A DNA stretch of 64,000 nucleotides from Atlantibacter hermannii (GTDB lineage Bacteria; Pseudomonadota; Gammaproteobacteria; Enterobacterales; Enterobacteriaceae), in the NCBI GenBank assembly GCA_900635495.1, contig LR134136.1, forward strand, positions 1 to 64,000. Direction: 5' to 3'. A program made the translations under genes and the position numbers. Shown in pieces: positions 17,855-25,235 of this stretch (its first letter is position 1; every line of letters begins with the position of its first letter). The notes under the pieces were generated by a model that was not told where the DNA came from, made no database searches, and saw nothing but the letters and a program-made list of their open reading frames with translations.

Positions 17855-19035
17855 GCCATACGGCTGTGCTGCTGCTCGCGATGGGCCAGCGGAAGCCAGC
17901 ACAGTAAGATGACCCCGCCCATCGCCGTCATCAGCATCCCCAGACTGCCTTGTCCGGTTTGCGGCAAGAGTGCGGAAAACCAGGCCAGCAGCCCGGAGCC
18001 GATGTTTTGCAATCCACCTACCAACGCGCCAGCGGTGCCCGCCAGAAACGGAAACGGCTCCATCGCGCCCGTGGTGGCGAGCGGAAACAGCATACCTGCG
18101 CCGAAGAAAAACAGCGCAGCGGGCAGCAGCAGCGTCCAGATGTTCATGACACCGAACCAGCCGGGGATCCACATCAGAATACCGGCCAGCAGGCAGCTCA
18201 TTACCGATTGCCACATCAGGGAGGAGAAACGTTTATTCTGGCGGCCCGCATACCAGGCACCGAAAAATGCCGCCGGGATCGGCAGGATAAACAGGACGCT
18301 GACCACCATACTGTTCAGACCCATCACCGCACCCATTAATACCCCGGCGCAGGCTTCAAACACTGCGATCCCGGCCAGCCCGCCAATTAACATCAGCAGA
18401 AAGCAGTTAAATGATGCGTTACTAAACAGCGTTTTATAACTGGCGATGAGTCGGGTCCGGGGAGCTTGTGGCGGACGCGTTTCCGGCATCCATCGCGCCA
18501 TACTGAAGGTCACCATCACGCAAAGCGCCAGTAAAAAGGCGAAACAGGCGCGCCAGCCCCACACCGTATCCAGTAAACCGCCAATCAGCGGCGCGAGTAA
18601 CGGGCTGACCAGAATTCCCATATTTAACAGGCTATTGGCATGGCGCAGCGCCGAACCTTCAAACAGATCGCGTGGCATGGTGCGCGCCATCACGCCAGCG
18701 ACGCCGGTGCCCATGCCCTGTAAGGCGCTGGCGGCAATCAGGATCGGCAAACTGCTGGTTCGCAGCGCAATAAGCGTGGCCAGCATAAAAATGCTCATTC
18801 CCACCAGGATAACCGGACGGCGACCCACCCGATCGGAGATGGGGCCGTAAATCAGTTGCGAGACGCCGTAAGTCATTAAATAAGCTGCCATTACGCTTTG
18901 CACTGCGCCTTCGCGCACCTGTAACTCGTGGGCCATATCCGCAATCGCCGGGATATAAATGGTTTGCGCCATTTGCCCGACAGCGATGAGCATAATCAGC
19001 ATTAATAACAGATGAGAATTCGCCAGCTTTTTCAT
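17851..19035 (-). CDS. emrD: Multidrug efflux MFS transporter EmrD
   Basis: EmrD exports hydrophobic uncouplers and detergents in E. coli. The 394-residue product equals E. coli EmrD. It has twelve hydrophobic segments and the MFS motif YGPISDRVGRRPVILVG after TM2. It is convergent with yidG and lies beside the tisB/istR-ilvB region as in E. coli. Confidence 0.94.
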   Translation of the reverse strand: MKKLANSHLLLMLIMLIAVGQMAQTIYIPAIADMAHELQVREGAVQSVMAAYLMTYGVSQLIYGPISDRVGRRPVILVGMSIFMLATLIALRTSSLPILIAASALQGMGTGVAGVMARTMPRDLFEGSALRHANSLLNMGILVSPLLAPLIGGLLDTVWGWRACFAFLLALCVMVTFSMARWMPETRPPQAPRTRLIASYKTLFSNASFNCFLLMLIGGLAGIAVFEACAGVLMGAVMGLNSMVVSVLFILPIPAAFFGAWYAGRQNKRFSSLMWQSVMSCLLAGILMWIPGWFGVMNIWTLLLPAALFFFGAGMLFPLATTGAMEPFPFLAGTAGALVGGLQNIGSGLLAWFSALLPQTGQGSLGMLMTAMGGVILLCWLPLAHREQQHSRMA

Positions 19036-19202
19036 GGTAATGAACAGGTTTCTTATTTTATTGGTAGAAGGTTTATCTGGGTTTCGCTAAAAAGCGAGAG
19101 GAATCTAGCACAATGTGAAGAGATAGCCAGACGATCGCGTATAACAGCCAGCGAGGAGATGTAAACCCTGTTCGGCAACAAAAATTGCCAGTCGGCACCA
19201 AT

Positions 19203-19832
19203 TCACAGCAGATTGTCGCGCAGTAAATGGGTGGCCTGACCCCAGGTTTCGGTCCGTAGCGTATGATCCTGACGATAAAGAAGTGAAAAGCTGCAATTGG
19301 GCGGGCTGTAACGGGTAAATGGTTGTTGAAAATCAGCGCCATGTAAAAGCCAGAGTAAACCGGCCAGCGTATTGCCGTGCGTCACAACGCAGACACACGT
19401 ACCGTTGCGCGCCTCCCAGCCGAGCAGCGCCTGATGCAGCCTGTTTGCCGCGTCCAGCACGCTTTCCCCCCCGGGCGGCACAGCCGCAACGTCACCGGCC
19501 AAGAGCGCGGCGCCAGAAACCGGATCGTGTTGAGTGATTTGCGTGGCAGTGAGCGCCTGAAAGCGGCCAAGATGCTGTTCATGTAGCCGTGAATCCAGGT
19601 GAAGTGGCGCGGAATGATGCTGCGCGATGGCCCGGGCAGTGGTTAATGCGCGTTGCGACGGAGAGCTGATAACGGCGCTGAATGTGTAATCGTTCAACGC
19701 CCCAAGCAGCGCATCGATTTGCCGAAGCCCGCGTGCGCTGGTGGGGCTTTCCAGCTGTCCTTGCAAAATACCCTGCTGATTCCATACGGATTCAGCATGG
19801 CGGACCACAATAAAACGCACCGACTGACACAC
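19203..19832 (-). CDS. Histidine phosphatase family protein (phosphoglycerate mutase-like)
   Basis: A 209-residue member of the histidine phosphatase superfamily. The nucleophile motif is VVRHAESVWN near residue 10, the second arginine is in SSPSQRALTTA, the acid residue is in the LHEQHLGRFQ region, and the distal histidine is in VVTHGNTLAG. The family includes GpmB- and CobC-like phosphatases. The substrate cannot be told from sequence. The start used is GTG 19832, and an in-frame GTG 12 bp downstream is also possible. No cobalamin genes are near. Confidence 0.8.
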   Translation of the reverse strand: MCQSVRFIVVRHAESVWNQQGILQGQLESPTSARGLRQIDALLGALNDYTFSAVISSPSQRALTTARAIAQHHSAPLHLDSRLHEQHLGRFQALTATQITQHDPVSGAALLAGDVAAVPPGGESVLDAANRLHQALLGWEARNGTCVCVVTHGNTLAGLLWLLHGADFQQPFTRYSPPNCSFSLLYRQDHTLRTETWGQATHLLRDNLL

Positions 19833-19895
19833 TGCCCCGTCCTTCTGGAGAAAAGCCTACCTTAGCATGTTGCCGGGCATGAAACATCGGTGTTA

Positions 19896-19924
19896 AAGGA
19901 GGGCGGTTGCCCGCCCTCCTTAGG
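19896..19924 (-). terminator. Terminator of the tisB transcript
   Basis: AAGGAGGGCGG pairs with CCGCCCTCCTT with a GCAA loop and then TTAAC on the minus strand. It lies 18 bp beyond the tisB stop. Confidence 0.75.
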
Positions 19925-19941
19925 TGCGACTTGAACCTGAA

Positions 19942-20031
19942 TTACCGAAGGTATTTCAGGACTGCATCAAGCAGTTGCAGCAATGCAACCATGAGTTTAA
20001 GGACAAGGATAACCCAATCCATTCCGCTCAT
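19942..20031 (-). CDS. tisB: SOS-induced membrane toxin TisB
   Basis: TisB is a tiny amphipathic peptide that inserts into the inner membrane, collapses the proton-motive force and promotes persistence after DNA damage. The 29-residue ORF encodes MSGMDWVILVLKLMV followed by ALLQLLDAVLKYLR. The C-terminal part LLDAVLKYL is identical to E. coli TisB. AGGAG lies six bases before the ATG. The locus sits between emrD and ivbL, as in E. coli. A LexA box lies 200 bp upstream and the antisense partner IstR is divergent. The N-terminal five residues differ from E. coli. Confidence 0.93.
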   Translation of the reverse strand: MSGMDWVILVLKLMVALLQLLDAVLKYLR

Positions 20032-20099
20032 ACGCGTCTCCTCTGGTCAAGGAGCACGCCGCTGACGTACCTTTCCGTTGCCTGTTGCCAGCAGCTTTT

Positions 20100-20120
20100 G
20101 TTGGCGTAACACAGTGTGCT
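20100..20120 (-). promoter_or_regulatory. IstR-1 pairing site (ribosome standby region) in tisB mRNA
   Basis: The plus strand here, GTTGGCGTAACACAGTGTGCT, is almost identical (one base different) to the 5' end of IstR at 20348-20368. Because tisB is read from the minus strand, its mRNA carries the complement, giving a 20-of-21-bp duplex with IstR-1. It lies about 70-90 nt before the tisB start, the position of the standby site blocked by IstR-1 in E. coli. Confidence 0.85.
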
Positions 20121-20220
20121 CTCTCGGGGTTAAGGCACTGACGGCACCACCCGTTTCAGCCAGGACTTGTTTTGCGCCGCATATCACGGCCCCGTATCGC
20201 ACACTGTGAACAGCAACATC

Positions 20221-20252
20221 ATTATAAGCGAATACTGTATAAATAAACAGTA
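20221..20252 (-). promoter_or_regulatory. LexA-controlled tisB promoter
   Basis: The LexA box TACTGTATAAATAAACAGTA at 20233-20252 has perfect CTGT and ACAG half sites. On the minus strand a -10 TATAAT lies at 20221-20226, with a poor -35 inside the LexA box at 17-bp spacing. LexA would therefore block the promoter directly. The same box can control a longer IstR-2 form on the plus strand. Confidence 0.85.
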
Positions 20253-20312
20253 TTTTCTGGACGACTTCTCCGCTGCGATCTATAGTTAATTTGCCTCGAA
20301 CCGCCGCAATTA

Positions 20313-20341
20313 TTGCGATAGCGGTCAATTGGTCGTATAGT
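20313..20341 (+). promoter_or_regulatory. Constitutive istR-1 promoter
   Basis: TTGCGA (20313-20318) and TATAGT (20336-20341) are separated by 17 bp. Transcription would begin about 20348, exactly at the conserved GTTGACGTAAC start of IstR-1. Confidence 0.75.
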
Positions 20342-20347
20342 TACAAA

Positions 20348-20426
20348 GTTGACGTAACACAGTGTGCTTTTGCGGCGACCATCCGCAAAACCGCTCCAGA
20401 AAACCTCGCTTCCCGCGGGGTTTTTT
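20348..20426 (+). ncRNA. istR: IstR-1 antitoxin small RNA
   Basis: A roughly 79-nt RNA beginning GTTGACGTAACACAGTGTGC. It contains a TTTTGCGG...CCGCAAAA hairpin and ends in a terminator (AACCTCGC/GCGGGGTT then six T residues) at 20402-20426. It inhibits tisB translation by pairing with the standby site. It is recognised by synteny with E. coli, its promoter, and its near-perfect complementarity to the tisB leader at 20100-20120. A longer LexA-dependent IstR-2 would start upstream and end at the same terminator. Confidence 0.85.
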
Positions 20427-20609
20427 GTTTTTTAACCCGCATACATTTCTTCTCCAACCGGGCACTTTTCTCCTTCCCTTTCCTGACCGGGGTTGTGAAA
20501 CCGTTTGTGATTCAACTCACGGAATTTTTTTTACGCGCAATAAACCCCTTGTCAGCAACGCAACGCTGTGTTTGTATAAATTTTACCGTTGATCAAGAAC
20601 TGAGATCCC

Positions 20610-20708
20610 ATGACCGCATTCATGCACACTTCCGACCTACTACTAACCGCGCAACCAGCCGCGGTGGTCGTCGTGCGTGTGGTGGTGGTCGTCGGCAATG
20701 CGCCGTAG
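20610..20708 (+). CDS. ivbL: ilvBN operon leader peptide IvbL
   Basis: A 32-residue leader peptide rich in regulatory codons. MTAFMHTSDLLLTAQPAA is followed by a run of nine valines interrupted by one arginine (VVVVRVVVVV) and GNAP. Leu and Val codons let ribosomes sense charged tRNA levels and control the attenuator at 20735-20774. The C-terminal VVVVRVVVVVGNAP matches E. coli IvbL exactly. TTGTCA at 20549 and GTATAA near 20575 are candidate promoter elements, but their spacing is long, so I do not call the promoter. Confidence 0.93.
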   Translation: MTAFMHTSDLLLTAQPAAVVVVRVVVVVGNAP

Positions 20709-20734
20709 GGTCCCGAGTCAACGCATCGATTCTA

Positions 20735-20774
20735 AAAACCCCGCCGGCGCAACCGAGCGGGGTTTCTTGTTTAT
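20735..20774 (+). terminator. ilvBN attenuator
   Basis: AACCCCGC pairs with GCGGGGTT around a 12-nt loop and is followed by a T-rich tract (TTCTTGTTT). It lies 27 bp after the leader peptide and 47 bp before ilvB, the expected layout for valine/leucine attenuation. Confidence 0.85.
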
Positions 20775-20820
20775 CTCGCCCGGAAAGTAAAGCTGGCCCA
20801 GAAAGAGTAAGGACTGGAGC

Positions 20821-22509
20821 ATGGCGACAATGGGCACAACTTCCCAACCACAACGCTTTACCGGCGCGCAACTGATCGTTCATTTGTTGGAGCGTCAGGG
20901 CATTACTACCGTGACCGGCATTCCGGGCGGAACCGTATTGCCGTTGTATGACGCGCTGAGTCAAAGCAGCCAAATTCGCCATGTTCTGGCGCGGCACGAG
21001 CAGGGCGCTGGGTTTATCGCCCAGGGGATGGCGCGTACTCAGGGCAAACCGGCGGTGTGTATTGCCTGTAGCGGCCCGGGGGCGACTAACCTGGTGACGG
21101 CGATTGCCGACGCGCGTCTCGACTCCATTCCGCTGGTGTGCATTACCGGCCAGGTTCCAACGTCCATGATTGGCGCGGATGCTTTCCAGGAAGTGGATAC
21201 TTACGGCATCGCCATTCCCATCACGAAACATAACTATCTGGTGCGCCATATCAGCGAACTGCCGCAGGTGATCAGCGACGCGTTCCGTATCGCCCAGTCA
21301 GGCCGTCCGGGCCCGGTGTGGATTGATATTCCGAAGGATATTCAAAACGCCGAAATCGATATTTCGTGCTTCCCGGAGCCGGGCCGCTGCGCGCCTGCCC
21401 CTGCGTTCAATCCCCAGCAGGTGGCTGATGCGGCGGCAATGATCAACCAGGCGAAACGCCCAGTGCTGTATCTGGGCGGCGGTACCATCAACGCCGCGCC
21501 GCAGGTCCGCAAACTGGCGGAGCAGGCCAACATGCCTACCACCATGACGTTAATGGCGCTGGGTGTATTGCCTACCGATCACCCGCTGTCGCTGGGTATG
21601 CTGGGTATGCACGGCGCGCGCAGCACCAACTTTATTTTGCAGGAAGCGGATTTGTTGATCGTTCTCGGGGCGCGTTTTGATGACCGGGCGATTGGTAAAA
21701 CCCAGGAATTCTGCCCGAACGCCAAAATCATCCACGTGGATATCGACCGCGCCGAGCTGGGTAAAATCAAGCAGCCGCATATCGCCATTCAGGGTGACGT
21801 CGCTGAAGTGCTGACCCAACTGACGCCGCGTGTCATGCCCACTGAGCGTGCGCCGTGGCGTGCGCTGGTTGCCTCGCTGCAACAGGAATTCCCGTTCAAT
21901 ATGCCTAATGCCGATGACCCGCTGTCTCACTATGGATTGATCAACGCGGTAGCGGCCTGTGCGGAAGAAGATGCCATCATCACCACCGACGTTGGTCAAC
22001 ACCAGATGTGGACCGCACAGGCTTACCCGCTGCGCCGTCCGCGCCAGTGGCTGACCTCAGGCGGTCTGGGCACCATGGGCTTTGGGTTGCCTGCGGCAAT
22101 CGGCGCCGCACTGGCCGAGCCGGATCGCCAGATTATCTGCTTCTCCGGCGACGGCAGTCTGATGATGAATATTCAGGAGATGGCCACTGCCGCTGAAAAC
22201 GGCCTGAACATCAAAGTGATCCTGATGAACAACCAGGCGCTGGGCCTGGTGCATCAACAGCAAAGCCTGTTCTATAAGCAGAACGTGTTTGAAGCGACCT
22301 ATCCAGGCATGGTCAGTTTTATCAAAATCGCTGAAGGCTTCGGAATGAGCAGCTGCGATTTGAACGAAGCGCAGGATCCGCAGGCGGCGTTGCGTGAAGC
22401 TATGGCGCGCCCGGGGCCGTGCCTGATCCACGTCCGTATTGATGCGCAGGAAAAAGTGTACCCGATGGTTCCGCCAGGTGCGGCCAACACAGAGATGGTA
22501 GGAGAATAA
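20821..22509 (+). CDS. ilvB: Acetolactate synthase I large subunit IlvB
   Basis: IlvB is the ThDP-, FAD- and Mg-dependent catalytic subunit of acetohydroxyacid synthase I, which makes acetolactate or acetohydroxybutyrate for valine, leucine and isoleucine. The 562-residue length equals E. coli. The catalytic Glu lies in RHEQGAGFIAQG near residue 60. The ThDP motif GDGSLMMNIQEMATAAEN is near 440-457. Expression is governed by the upstream leader. It is coupled to ilvN, which starts 3 bp later. Confidence 0.97.
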   Translation: MATMGTTSQPQRFTGAQLIVHLLERQGITTVTGIPGGTVLPLYDALSQSSQIRHVLARHEQGAGFIAQGMARTQGKPAVCIACSGPGATNLVTAIADARLDSIPLVCITGQVPTSMIGADAFQEVDTYGIAIPITKHNYLVRHISELPQVISDAFRIAQSGRPGPVWIDIPKDIQNAEIDISCFPEPGRCAPAPAFNPQQVADAAAMINQAKRPVLYLGGGTINAAPQVRKLAEQANMPTTMTLMALGVLPTDHPLSLGMLGMHGARSTNFILQEADLLIVLGARFDDRAIGKTQEFCPNAKIIHVDIDRAELGKIKQPHIAIQGDVAEVLTQLTPRVMPTERAPWRALVASLQQEFPFNMPNADDPLSHYGLINAVAACAEEDAIITTDVGQHQMWTAQAYPLRRPRQWLTSGGLGTMGFGLPAAIGAALAEPDRQIICFSGDGSLMMNIQEMATAAENGLNIKVILMNNQALGLVHQQQSLFYKQNVFEATYPGMVSFIKIAEGFGMSSCDLNEAQDPQAALREAMARPGPCLIHVRIDAQEKVYPMVPPGAANTEMVGE

Positions 22510-22512
22510 GCC

Positions 22513-22794
22513 ATGCAACAACAAAACGTAATTCTGGAACTGACGGTACGCAACCACCCTGGCGTGATGTCGCATGTGTGTGGGCTATTTGCCCGCCGGG
22601 CGTTTAACGTGGAAGGCATTCTCTGTCTGCCCCTGCCTGACGGCGACCACAGTCGCATCTGGCTTCAGGTGGCGGAAGACCAGCGGCTTGAGCAGATGGT
22701 CAGCCAAATCGACAAGCTTGAGGATGTGATTCAGATTATCCGTCACCAGGACGATCCGGGCGTGTTTAATAAACTGGAATTGTTCTTCCAGTAA
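22513..22794 (+). CDS. ilvN: Acetolactate synthase I regulatory subunit IlvN
   Basis: IlvN is the small ACT-domain subunit giving valine feedback inhibition and activation of IlvB. It has 93 residues with the ACT fold ILELTVRNHPGVMSHVCGLFARRAFNVEGI. GGAGAA lies eight bases before the ATG. In E. coli uhpA follows; here an unrelated ATPase gene does. Confidence 0.96.
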   Translation: MQQQNVILELTVRNHPGVMSHVCGLFARRAFNVEGILCLPLPDGDHSRIWLQVAEDQRLEQMVSQIDKLEDVIQIIRHQDDPGVFNKLELFFQ

Positions 22795-22901
22795 TCGTCC
22801 ATCGTTTTGCATCACAGGCAAACTTACTTTACCCTCGGGCTGACGATAAACCGGCTGTGGTGGCGAGACTGGCCCCCGGCCCGTTAGCCTGGCAGGTGCC
22901 T

Positions 22902-23989
22902 GTGATCAAAACGCTGCATATTGAAAATTACCGTTCTATCAGGCGGTTGTCGCTTGAGCTTGAGCGGCTGAACATTGTCTTTGGCCCGAATGGCACCGGT
23001 AAATCCAACATTTATAAAGCGATCCATTTAATGCACAGCGCCGCGCAGGGCGCGTTTTCGCAAGAACTCGCCACAGAAGGCGGCATTCTCAAAGTGTTCT
23101 GGGCCGGACGCAGCCGCCGCGATGAAAAACGCCGGGTCACGCTGGCGGTGGAAACCGATCGTTATGAATATGAATTGCAGTTCGGTTTTGTCGAGAAAGT
23201 CCCTTATCCCTCGCTGTTTAATCTCGATCCGGTCATCAAAGAAGAGAGCATCTGGCTGAGCGAACATCAGCGCCGCGCTTCGGCGCAACTGATGCGCCGC
23301 AAAAACCAGGCGGGTGTTCCTGAGCAATGTCCATCACGAAAAAGTCACCCACAGCGGCACGCTGTATGAGAATGAATCGGTGTTCGGGCAACTGGGCGAG
23401 CCGCATCTTTACCCGGAAGTGTCGCAAATGCGTGAAGCCATGCGTAACTGGCGCTTTTACCACGAGTTTGCGGTGTCGAAGCACTCCGCGTTGCGCGAGC
23501 CGCAGGTGGGCTTTCGATCGCCCGTTTTAGCCAGCGATGGTGCCAACCTGGCGGCGGCATTTCAGACTATCGTCGAAATCGGTGATGAAGGGCTGCTGAT
23601 GCGTATCCTCGATCAGGCTTTTCCCGGCTGCCGGTTTTTTTGTGAAAATCCCGGCGGACGTTTTCAACTGCTCATGCAGCGCGATGGCCTGACCCGTCCG
23701 CTGGAGCCAGCTGAGTTTTCGGACGGCACGTTGCGTTTTCTGTGCCTCGCCGTGGCGCTGCTGAGCCCGCGTCCGCCCGCGTTTATCGCCCTGAATGAAC
23801 CGGAAAATAGTCTGCATCCGCAGATGCTGCCCGCGCTGGCGAAACTGATCGCGAAGCTTCCGGTATTCGCAAATCTGGCTCACCAGCCACTCGCCGGAAC
23901 TGGCGAAGCTGATTGAGCAACACGCGCCCTTCACGCTGTATCAGCTGGCAATGGAAGAGGGAGAGACGCAGGTAACGCGCCTCTCATGA
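22902..23989 (+). CDS. RecF/AAA-type ATPase, frameshifted as given
   Basis: An ATPase of the AAA_21/RecF-like class. From GTG 22902 it reads VIKTLHIENYRSIRRLSLE with Walker A FGPNGTGKSN near residue 30. The frame shifts near 23308-23312 into VFLSNVHHEKVTH and continues through the signature-like FSDGTLRFLCLAVALL and Walker B FIALNEPENSLHP. It shifts again near 23850-23870 into IWLTSHSPELAKLIEQ, the H-loop. All parts of one protein of about 362 residues are present, so I read this as one gene with base errors. Cellular role is unknown. It is not conserved at this place in E. coli. Confidence 0.7.
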
Positions 23990-23992
23990 GGG

Positions 23993-24241
23993 TTAATGCA
24001 GATACGCTTCGCCGGTGAGATTTTCCAGCGCGCTGAGCATATCGCGCGCCTCGTCCTCGTCGAGAATGCTCATGGCAAACCCAACGTGCACCAGCACCCA
24101 GCGATCCAGCAAATCCTGCGGCTGGTCTTCGCAGACCAGCGCAATATTGACCTGACGCTGTACGCCATTGACTTCCACCGTCGCCAGTTCGTGAATCTCC
24201 TCACCGACGGCGATAATTTTCCCCGGAACGCCCAGGCACAT
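23993..24241 (-). CDS. hybG: Hydrogenase-2 maturation chaperone HybG (HypC family)
   Basis: HybG is an HypC-type chaperone that, with HypD, carries the Fe(CN)2CO unit to the hydrogenase-2 large subunit. It has 82 residues and begins MCLGVPGKIIAVGE, with the essential Cys2. HVGFAMSILDEDEA is the family signature. It is the last gene of the hyb operon, 23 bp after hybE, and matches E. coli HybG in length. Confidence 0.92.
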   Translation of the reverse strand: MCLGVPGKIIAVGEEIHELATVEVNGVQRQVNIALVCEDQPQDLLDRWVLVHVGFAMSILDEDEARDMLSALENLTGEAYLH

Positions 24242-24264
24242 AATCCACTCCTGTAAAACTTAAC

Positions 24265-24753
24265 TCAGGCGACTTTACCGCGCAGTAATGCCCGACGGCT
24301 CATATTGACCGGCGCATCGCGCCGCACGGGTAACGACAGCGCCAGGCTGACGCTGTTTTCCGCCAGCGTGATCGCCTGTTCCGCGTTTAAATGCGGATCG
24401 AGCGGCGACATCAGCGAGCAGGCAACGTAATGCAGTTCCGGCGTGAGCTCCCCGACGCGAAACGCCATGTCTCCCGCCGGAAAAGTTAGCGCCAACCGGG
24501 TGCCCACCTGACGGCGCGGCCACTGTTGATCCGGGCCCGGCAATACCATCAGTTCCAGCATCCACGGCGTCAGCATTGCGCCGACCCACTGGCCTTCAAA
24601 CAGCTGAAAACCGCAGGCCTTAATCGGCATATGCGGCTGATAAAATGGCAGCGCGGTCATTTGTGCTTCGGCGACGTGATGAAAATGCGCTTCCAGCGCC
24701 GCTGCCGGGCTGCTACGCCAGCCTTCAACATCCCAGTTCAGTTCATCGCACAT
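24265..24753 (-). CDS. hybE: Hydrogenase-2 assembly chaperone HybE
   Basis: HybE is a chaperone that binds the Tat signal peptide of HybO and coordinates assembly before export. The 162-residue product has family features such as MPIKACGFQLFEGQWVGAMLTPWML and FPAGDMAFRVGE. It overlaps hybD by 16 bp and lies in operon order hybOABCDEG. Confidence 0.92.
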   Translation of the reverse strand: MCDELNWDVEGWRSSPAAALEAHFHHVAEAQMTALPFYQPHMPIKACGFQLFEGQWVGAMLTPWMLELMVLPGPDQQWPRRQVGTRLALTFPAGDMAFRVGELTPELHYVACSLMSPLDPHLNAEQAITLAENSVSLALSLPVRRDAPVNMSRRALLRGKVA

Positions 24754-25235
24754 GGTTCATCCTGCCGTTGTATTTCAATGCCATGCTCCGCCAGCAGGCG
24801 CTGCACTTCACGCAGCGCCACACCCAGCGAACGTTGTGCGGTGTCTGTTAGCGCCATACCCGGCGCCAGAGACGCCGGTTCGATGCCAATCAGGATCAAT
24901 TTCCGGGGATACTCCCCGGTCATTTTCAGCGCCATCAGCACATCACACAGGCCGAGCTGATGCGGGGAGAGTTTCTCGGTAAACAGCGCGGGGACCTGCT
25001 CATCCTCAAGAATGAACACACTGCCCGCTTCGTGATTGCTGCGTACCGCATCCACAACAATAAGCAGATCCCTGTCTGCCATCGCCTCCATCAGCTCCAT
25101 GCCGGAGGTTCCGCCGTCAAACAGCTCGACCTCCGGGGGAATCTGATAATGCGCTTCCAGGGTTTGAATGGCGCGAACGCCGATCCCCTCATCGCTCAGC
25201 AGCAAATTCCCAATCCCTAATACGAGTGTGCGCAT
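24738..25235 (-). CDS. hybD: Hydrogenase-2 maturation endopeptidase HybD
   Basis: HybD removes the C-terminal extension of HybC after nickel insertion. The 165-residue M52-type protease begins MRTLVLGIGNLLLSDEGIG. The Ni-sensing residues are visible as Glu16, an Asp near 62 in VVDAVRS and His93 in SPHQLGL. It starts at the hybC stop with a one-base overlap. Confidence 0.94.
   Translation of the reverse strand: MRTLVLGIGNLLLSDEGIGVRAIQTLEAHYQIPPEVELFDGGTSGMELMEAMADRDLLIVVDAVRSNHEAGSVFILEDEQVPALFTEKLSPHQLGLCDVLMALKMTGEYPRKLILIGIEPASLAPGMALTDTAQRSLGVALREVQRLLAEHGIEIQRQDEPCAMN

Noticed and set aside
20549..20580. TTGTCA and TATAAA as the ilvB promoter
   Set aside because: The spacing is 20 bp; no better pair was found, so the promoter is left uncalled.
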